Source: Perca fluviatilis
Taxonomy: Eukaryota > Chordata > Actinopteri > Perciformes > Percidae
DNA: 64,000 nt
Assembly (NCBI RefSeq): GCF_010015445.1
Contig: NC_053123.1
Coordinates: forward strand, 9,875,934-9,939,933
Reading direction: 5' to 3'
The position numbers and the translations under genes are program-made. Of the stretch, positions 56,831 through 64,000 are shown in pieces. Below the pieces are notes generated by a model. The model did no database searches, had not been told where the DNA came from, and saw nothing but the letters and a program-made list of their open reading frames with translations. Numbering within the stretch: position 1 is the first letter of the stretch; every line of letters begins with the position of its first letter.

Positions 56831-57106
56831 TCAGTACCTTATCACTACTGATAAAGCTGTAACTGGCGTTGTGTCCACAGTGATGGTCATTCTCTGTTTA
56901 TTTCTTAGTCCACGGTTGTATTTGACTGCACGTGCCTGTTTGAACTGCCCCTGGACGATATCATATCTCATGCACTGAAAAGGTTGATATTTACAATGAC
57001 AGGGGTGATAATCTCCGTATCCCCCTTTTGGTGGGTTTTTGATAATCACTTTTCCATTGGCACATTCATGTTGACAGCATGTTTTTTCCACTGGGGGCCT
57101 ATTCAT
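56831..57106 (-). other. Cys-rich open frame, 91 codons, unrecognised
   Basis: Minus-strand frame with clustered Cys and His in its first half (CC at 10-11, H13, C15, H34, C36, H37, C38, C45), then a basic stretch. Composition is not low-complexity. I recognise no family. No splice sites or neighbouring exons were made out. It could be a relic of a mobile element or a chance frame. Confidence 0.2.
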
Positions 57107-57119
57107 TACTGTCCATCTC

Positions 57120-59340
57120 CTACGTCATGAACTGAGGCTGCAGGCGAGCACCAGGGAGCAGAGAGATGGGCTTAATGGGAGGTTATGTCAATCATTAACT
57201 AAACATTAACCACACACACACACCAGACATCTGATATTGGCCATCTGTCATTTGGATGTTAAAATGCAACATTCAGCCGTCACACGTTTACCATTCATTA
57301 TATTTATTGTTCCTTATGTTTAATGTTTAATGTCATTTAAATGAACGCTGGTGTTTTCCTTTTATCCAGCTCTCGGATTAGGAGGCAGTTTTTGAATATT
57401 TGGGATTTCAGACAATAAATTGATGCCCAGACAATAAACTGCCCTTTTACATTCCCAGTTCAAACTGATACATTCATTCAAAAGCAGCACCGTTACGTAG
57501 AGTAACATGTAGTGCCCAAACTTATGAATGTACCATAAATTGTTACAGATAACAATCCCTGACCAATTTTTTCCAATGATTAATTTATTAAATTGTCCGC
57601 TTAAACAATGTATATGAGGCATTCAAGTTTCTACTATAGACTATTCAAACACAAGTGCTTTACAATAGAAGTGTACATGTGAGCCAAGAGTAATACGAGT
57701 AAAACAAAACACAAATCACCAATAATCACATTGTCTGAAACAAACACAAACACAAACACATTATGTCCTACAATTAAAAGTAATGTGTTCCTCTGTGGCA
57801 TTTGGATCTCTTTGTCACTGAATATGTCATGTATGCACTTCTGAAGTGAAATCACTAATGTTCAAGCCGAAGTTTGATGTACATTTCTTTATACCTTTGG
57901 TTTTTCCGGCAGATTAGTCCCTTAACATTGTTTTTGTTTCCTTGGTAAGTCCCTTTCAATCTTTATTATCTCAAAACACAGCTCATTTAGGTACCATCAC
58001 CTTACAAGAGACCTTATTTTAAAGCCTGCCCAACATGCCACTCTTTACCTGAAAGCCTATTTGCCTCTGCTTTAAGCTCCAGTCAATATTTGTTTAAAGC
58101 CAGAGGAAGGGAAAGCTCACACTCCTCAGTATCCTGGTTACCTTGCCCTGACTGTCCCAACTGGTCCTGCTGCTGCTACACCCTTCCTACCAGCTCCAGG
58201 ACCTGTACAGCGTATTAGCAAGCAGCTAATTTGTTTAGGATTCATGGCGGCTTAGACAGCTGCTTTTTTCCGAATGTATATATTCAGTCAAATCACAATT
58301 TGAAACAGTATGGAAAAGATGGGAAAATATTACACTGGATCCTATCTAGTGATATTGACCATATTTAAAATAAGCCTGACAATTTACCCGTCAGTGTAAA
58401 TTTTCAAAGCAACATTACGAAACGATACAATACAACTTTATTGTCAGTTAACACTGAAATTCATTTTGCGTTCCCGAGCAGCTCCGCTCAAAAGAAAAGA
58501 AAAGTACACACCGAGTTAAACAACAATTACACATATAGTACAACGATGAAAACACATCAACAGCCATGACAAAGAACATTACACAACTGAAGAACTTTCA
58601 AAGAGGCCAGATACTTTCCATCAAAACTTGTGTAGCAGTGCTTACATTGGCGATCCAGTCCTTTTTTTTCTGTATGTGATAAATATTTTCACTGGAACCC
58701 TTTTGATTCTATTGTTACTTTCATTTCTTTAGGACACACACAGAAAATGTCCCTGGAGTCCATGTCGGCCAGATGATGCAAAAACCAGAAACATGCAATA
58801 TACTGTAAATACATTAGTTGTAACTAAGTTTTATATTAACTTACCTATATACATTTTTTTTTGTCAGCTAAATGTGAACAGAGAAAGCATACACACAAAT
58901 AATAACATATATTATGTTTTAAGATGTTTTAAGCAATTCATGTTATGTGTTATTTCCTGTTTGATTAATATTGTCATTCTGTTTATCCATATTATAATTC
59001 TACTACTGCTACATGTATTGCATGTCTGTCTGAGCCCTCCTCTGTTGCTCTACCTGAGGTTTCTTCCGTTTCCTACATCAAGGGTGCAATGATGACAGAA
59101 GGTGTTCTATGTATAAAAAGCCCTCTAATTCATATGTGTGATTTTGGGCAAAATAAATTAAATTGGCTTGACCACCAGGAAACCCCAAAGCTTGCATTCT
59201 CTTATTTCAAGACTCATGCTGCCCCGGCTGTGACCCTATGAACAGGGCCACACTGTTTGTATCTGTACAGCAGTAACATAATTACATTTTTTGTGCCTGT
59301 CAAACGGTTTGCTGCTATCTGTTAATGGTAAAGAGAGTGC
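57120..59340. other. intergenic, no gene supported
   Basis: AT-rich; contains 'acaatacaactttattgtc' near 58428, which resembles the reverse of a LINE 3' end. Nothing else supported. Confidence 0.4.
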
Positions 59341-59350
59341 TTTCCAGAGG

Positions 59351-59351
<1 letters not shown>

Positions 59352-59427
<76 letters not shown>
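59352..59427. repeat. (GT)n microsatellite
   Basis: Pure GT repeat of about 75 bases. The open frames across it are artefacts. Confidence 0.95.
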
Positions 59428-59429
<2 letters not shown>

Positions 59430-59963
59430 CTGCCTGTAGGCTGTGTGCTGTTTCCTCTGACAGTTACCGATTATCAAGAGTCATGCAAATGCTCTAGGCC
59501 TTTACCCTCTCCTGATTGGCTAGTCCTTACCTTTGCTCTCTGACTTTCAGATGACATGGAGTATGGAGTGCTACTGGAATAAAGTGATAAGTTAACATTT
59601 GAGATCTTAGAATAATTATCTCAATAAGCTGTAATGTATTCTATATTAGAAACAAAAATGAGAGCATGACAAATAGCAATCACGGTAACAAGCTGATTAT
59701 ATTTTTGGAAATCAATAGAAGAAAAAAAAAGAATGGCAAAGATTCTTGCTTAGTCTGAGTCTCTCAAGCTAAAATAGTCTCTCTTGTGTAGCATTTGTTC
59801 TGTCTGTTTGTACACCTAACTCCCAACTACAGTTTGTGTGCGCCTGGCATCACAATTCAATACTGATTGTCTTTCTATGTGCCTGTCTACCTCAACAGTG
59901 ATAACTCATGGACACTAGCACAGAAGATGTTATAATCTACATATTTCTCTGTTTTTTCTGCAG

Positions 59964-60077
59964 GGAAATCCAGCTGCTTGGGTGTCCGTGTATAGAGATC
60001 AGTGGGGACAAGTGGAGGCGGTGGGCCTACGAGCAGATGTCCTGCTTGCATCATCCTCACCTGGATTAGTCTCCACG
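59964..60077 (+). other. exon-like segment, unrecognised
   Basis: Bounded by a good acceptor (ttttttctgcag) and a donor (ACG|GTAACC). Its length of 114 nt is divisible by three and one frame is open throughout (GNPAAWVSVYRDQWGQVEAV ...). No family recognised. A chance pairing of splice-like signals cannot be excluded. Confidence 0.25.
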
Positions 60078-60646
60078 GTAACCTTCCACCTGAAGGAGGG
60101 CATTTATTCAGTGCAATCTGTATGTCATTGTGTGTGTGCATGTGTGTCAGCGTGCAGATATAAAAACAGTCACGTGTGTGTGTGCCTGCATGCAAACACG
60201 TTAATGTGTATGTGCAGGTGCATTCACTCACTATTCAAATAATTTGGACTCACACTGACCCAGAAAACAAAATCTTTTAACACACTTCCTGCCCTCCAAC
60301 CAATCTATACAAGTACAACAAAATTACCTTTCATTATTTTAAAATGTTCAAGTGCCAGACAGATTTGTTTTAAATATTAAGCTATACATTTGTATTGTTA
60401 CTGGGAGAAAAAAGTCGATGAAAAGCTTTTCACACAGATGTATTGGGAGATGAGACAGCCGTTGGCCAACTGCTATACAGCAAAAAACAAAGTGACTACT
60501 GAGCCAAGTGCACTGGCTTGTGTTAAAGTGTGTGAGCTTCCTTTTACATTTGCATGCACTGTATGGGTTGGATAATAAAAACATCAAAAGTTGTTTGATT
60601 ATGATGTCATTTATGAGATGATGGCATTTTAGTCTCAAATCCTATG

Positions 60647-60840
60647 GAGCCCCTAAAGGGACATGGGGATTTTTTTTTTCTGGTGCTCACAAAAAACTTT
60701 CTGTTGCTCACGAGAAGCCAATCTGAGTACCAGTCAGAATACTGGTAGCCGAAAAGCCAGAAAACGCAACAATATTTGCAGAGCCCCTAAAGGGATATGG
60801 GGATTTGTTTTCTTCTCGTGCTTCTCGTGAGCACGGAATT
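60647..60840. repeat. repeat fragment with direct and inverted copies
   Basis: 'gagcccctaaaggga(c/t)atggggattt' occurs at 60647-60672 and 60781-60806. The 14-mer tgctcacgagaagc at 60705-60718 is inverted at 60820-60833. Confidence 0.7.
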
Positions 60841-60888
60841 TAGGCAGGCAGTTTAACCACAATGTCTTATTGTGTCGTGCTATCTTAA

Positions 60889-61523
60889 AGGTCCCATGAC
60901 ATGCTGCTTTTTGGATGCTTTTATATAGACCTTAGTGGTCCCCTTATACTGTATCTGAAGTCTCTTTTCCGAAATTCAGCCTTGGTTCAGAATTACAGCC
61001 ACTAGAGCCAGTCCCACAATGAGATGCCCTTAGTATGTGCCATTTCTGTGTCTGAGGAGGAGAGGGGGGCAAGGTGGAGGGGGGGGTGTGGCCTTGACCA
61101 ACTGCCACTTGCCTTGTTTGCAAGCCATGATGTCTCTCTCTCTCTCTCATGGGTGTCTGGCGAGGTCAGTGACTTGAGTCTGTTCGTTGTGTGTCCCGTG
61201 CTGTCGTCAGTCTGGGGGGCTGTCGGCGTTCATTTTGGCCGCCCTGACATGTTCAGTCGGAGGCAGGGCAGTTGGGACTCACCCGGAAATGGCGAGCGGA
61301 ATGAGCGTGACTAGAGTCTCTCAAAATCGGACAAAAATCTGTTGAGCTGAAATGAGGACCTCGGGGACCCGACTGATCATTCCGACTGGCTGTCGACGGT
61401 CGGCCGTCTGGCTGGTGTGTCCTGGCTATTACACCTATCACCATTTCTAGCCACTGGGGGTCCATAGGCAGGCTGGGGGAACGCATATTAATGTTAAAGT
61501 GAAATTTTCATGCCATGGGACCT
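60889..61523 (+). mobile_element. TTAA-flanked MITE, copy 1
   Basis: A 635-bp element with ends AGGTCCCATGACATG / CATGCCATGGGACCT, flanked by TTAA on both sides (60885-60888, 61524-61527). Its first ~260 bp match the reverse complement of copy 2 closely; its central part (about 61150-61430) is not in copy 2. TTAA duplication suggests piggyBac-type mobilisation. Confidence 0.88.
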
Positions 61524-62010
61524 TTAACTCTCTCCAGTTCCTGTCTTCCTGAAGGTGTATTTTTAACTCATGCTTGAGGCATTAAGTTTAGCTGCACCTT
61601 CAATGTAAACAAAGATATTGCGGGCCCGTAAACACAGATCCTTACCTACATCATCAAACACCTATGCACAGACAGAAAACAATGTCAGCCTGACCATACT
61701 GCAGTAGAGCAGTTTTCCTTCATGAACTTGGCAGAATGGGAGCGCTTGAGACAGCACAGTCTTATCATACAGCTGGTGCGTCTCCCGTTTATCTATGGAG
61801 ACACAGAATTGAAGTACCTCTCTGCCTGAGACAGGTTGTGAGGTTATGTTGGACACTGACCATGAATGAGTTTGGGGTACCACTGTCTCAATAGCATTCT
61901 TAAGCTGTTCTTAAGCTGGAAATTCCACCACAAGAACGTGACCCAAGGATCAATGGTTAATAACAATTGTAATGTTCTGTGACTGTTACACGACCATGCA
62001 GTGCAATCAG

Positions 62011-62290
62011 CAGAGGTGTCAAGTAACGAAGTACAACTACTTCGTTACCTTACTTAAGTAGAAACTTTGGGTATCTATACTTTACTGGAGTAATTATTTT
62101 ACAGCAGACTTTTTACTTCTACTCCTTACATTTTCACACAATTATTTGTACTTTCTATTCCTTACATTATAAAAATAGTGGGACGCTACGTTAGTTAACA
62201 CTAGCTACACTCGACAGCAGCTAACGTTAGCATACCGCTAGCTAGCAGCTGGAGGAAACACGGTTAAATGCTGACAGCTAAACGGTGTAA
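62011..62290. mobile_element. fragment of another hAT-type repeat
   Basis: Begins CAGAGGTGTCAAGTAACGAAG, like the terminal sequence of a second fish hAT family, and goes on with 'tttactggagtaattatttt'. No matching right end is seen before the MITE at 62452, so the copy is truncated. The right limit is approximate. Confidence 0.5.
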
Positions 62291-62451
62291 AAGTGTGTCT
62301 GTATTTCACTGAGAGGATTGTAACACCAGACTGTAGCTGCCGTTGTCTGAAAAACACAGACTCTGCCTGAAATAAGTTATTGTTATTACATTTTTAATAA
62401 ATCATTTAATTTTGACCCTGTGGCCTTAGCAATACACAAGCCATTCTTTAA

Positions 62452-62972
62452 AGGTCCCATGGCATGAAAATTTCACTTTATGAGGTTTTTTAACATTAAT
62501 ATGAGTTCCCCCAGCCTGCCTATGGTCCCCCAGTGGCTAGAAATGGTGATAGGTGTAAACCGAGCCCTGGGTATCCTGCTCTGCCTTTGAGAAAATGAAA
62601 GCTCAGATGAGCCGTTTTGGAATCTGCTTGTTATGAGGTCATAACAAGCAAGGTTACCTCCCCTTTCTCTGCTTTGCCCGCCCAGAGAATTTGGCCAACC
62701 CATGAGAGAGAGACATCATGGCTTTCAAACGAGAAAAGTGGCAGTTGGTTAAGGCCACACCCCCACCATCCACCTTGCCCCCCCCCCCTCTCCTCCTTAA
62801 TAGCTTCAGACACAGAAATGGCACATCCTAAGGAAAGCTCATTGTAGGACTGGCTCTAGTGGCTGTAGTTCTGCACCAAAGCTGAATTTCGGGAAAGAGA
62901 CTTCAGATACAGTATTAGGGGACCACTAAGGTCTATATAAAAGCATCCAAAGAGCACCATGTCATGGGACCT
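62452..62972 (-). mobile_element. TTAA-flanked MITE, copy 2 (inverted)
   Basis: 521 bp, ends AGGTCCCATGGCATG / CATGTCATGGGACCT (read along plus), flanked by TTAA at 62448-62451 and 62973-62976. Opposite orientation to copy 1. Confidence 0.88.
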
Positions 62973-63045
62973 TTAATGTCACCTTGTGCTCCTTTTTTAA
63001 AATTTAGATCAACTTTTAATTGTTTTATATTTTCGAACATACAGA

Positions 63046-64000
63046 CAGTGTTGGGAAGGATACTTTCAAAACGTATTTCGTTACAGAATACAGAATACAT
63101 GCCCACAAATGTAATTTGTAACGTATTCCGTTACGTTACTCAATCTGAGTAACGTATTCTGAATACTTGGGTTACTTCAGGATTACTTCCACATTGAATT
63201 GCGTTTTATAAGTGTAGGAATGCAGCTATCACATCCAGCTTACTAAACAGGCCTATAATGGTGTGTTCTTTTTATTCCAACTAGCTGAATGTGTACCTGA
63301 ACAAGCAGATAGATTATTGTATTGGTAGTCCCGAACTGCATACTACAAAAATCTAACCGCAGTCTTGCTACCACGAGCTAATTTTAGCTAACGTTAGTTA
63401 GCATGTCAAACGGGGCTAGTCAGTCTTTAAACGGCTCTGGAGCTAGTAAATCAGCACGTAGGAGAATGTAAAGTCGCACGTCAATGTTAAAATAGCAAGG
63501 TGACCAGTAAAACTACAGCAGACGACTACCCTTGGCTAATTAAAAAAATAGCTTACTTTAAGATGCTTCTTCAGGTTGGAGGTGGAGTAATTTGGACGCT
63601 GAAAGGAGGTTGGTTGCTGGCAAGCACCGGTTGCACTGCACAGTTATATTTCATTCTCCCTGTTCGTTCTTTAATGTGAAATGCTGTTTGAATTTCCAAG
63701 ATAGAAACTTATTCCTGCCCTGGCTCTGTCGTGCTGGTTCCGACTCCATTATGACTGATCACACAAATAGCTATTTTTTTCGATTTCATATCGGGGCTTC
63801 TGGAAAATGCATAGAGTTGCCTTAATTTAGTCAGAGTGAATAAACTCGTGAAACAGAGAAGTATCGTCATGTAATCCATTGATTTCAACAATGTAACTGT
63901 ATTCTAAATACCAACGATTTAAATTGTAACTGTAACGGACTACAGTTACTCATAATTTGTATTCTGAATACGTAACGCCGTTACATGTATTCCGTTACTC
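63046..64000 (-). mobile_element. hAT element, second copy, cut by window end
   Basis: Starts CAGTGTTGGGAAGG and follows the reverse complement of 45419-46371 almost to its end; about ten bases of the far terminal repeat fall outside the window. The left flank 'catacaga' (63038-63045) would be the 8-bp duplication. The BED-finger stretch lies at about 63560-63770 on the minus strand. Confidence 0.88.

Overview
The window looks like teleost fish nuclear DNA. It carries intron-rich vertebrate genes with GT-AG introns, many (CA)n/(CT)n microsatellites, and several repeat types that I recognise from fish genomes: tRNA-derived SINEs, an L1-like LINE, hAT elements, and MITEs flanked by TTAA. I could not run any search, so the species is open, and so is the fn1 paralogue (a or b).

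Layout. Bases 1-8.8 kb are mostly non-coding, with a possible exon fragment at the extreme left edge and several interspersed repeats. Bases 9064-40648 (+) hold a complete fibronectin 1 gene. I resolved 49 coding exons by matching splice signals, reading phase and homology. Their lengths sum to 7515 nt, an open frame of about 2504 residues. The module order is signal/propeptide, FN1 modules 1-6, FN2 modules 1-2, FN1 modules 7-9, III1-III7, EDB, III8-III11, EDA, III12-III14, V/IIICS, III15, FN1 modules 10-12 and a C-terminal dimerisation tail. RGD, an LDV site and the two tail cysteines are present. The synergy site reads PPSRN instead of PHSRN. A likely poly(A) signal lies at 41676.

Bases 42.36-44.17 kb are a decayed L1-like LINE, followed by a 5'-truncated SINE. 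Bases 44864-52149 (+) are umps (UMP synthase). The orotate phosphoribosyltransferase half is intact and so is the C-terminal end of the OMP decarboxylase half. The exon(s) for the decarboxylase core, about 175 residues including the catalytic Lys/Asp segment, are absent. The flanking exon phases (2 and 0) do not match either. The 2.15 kb interval that should hold this part is filled by a LINE 3' end, about 1.1 kb of degenerate microsatellite and a rearranged repeat. This is either an assembly fault or a real loss.

Bases 52.15-64 kb have no confident gene. They hold a SINE, two inverted TTAA-flanked MITEs, a fragment of a second hAT-type repeat, and a hAT copy cut by the window end. That last copy is the inverted partner of the complete hAT element in umps intron 1.

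The two genes have no functional link that I can see. fn1 makes a secreted matrix glycoprotein and umps makes a cytosolic pyrimidine-synthesis enzyme. I found no evidence for a new multi-gene system. The most interesting signals are the umps core gap, a MITE carrying telomere-like repeats in fn1 intron 18, the two hAT copies keeping a BED-finger exon, the V-region exon phasing of fn1, and several perfect palindromes.
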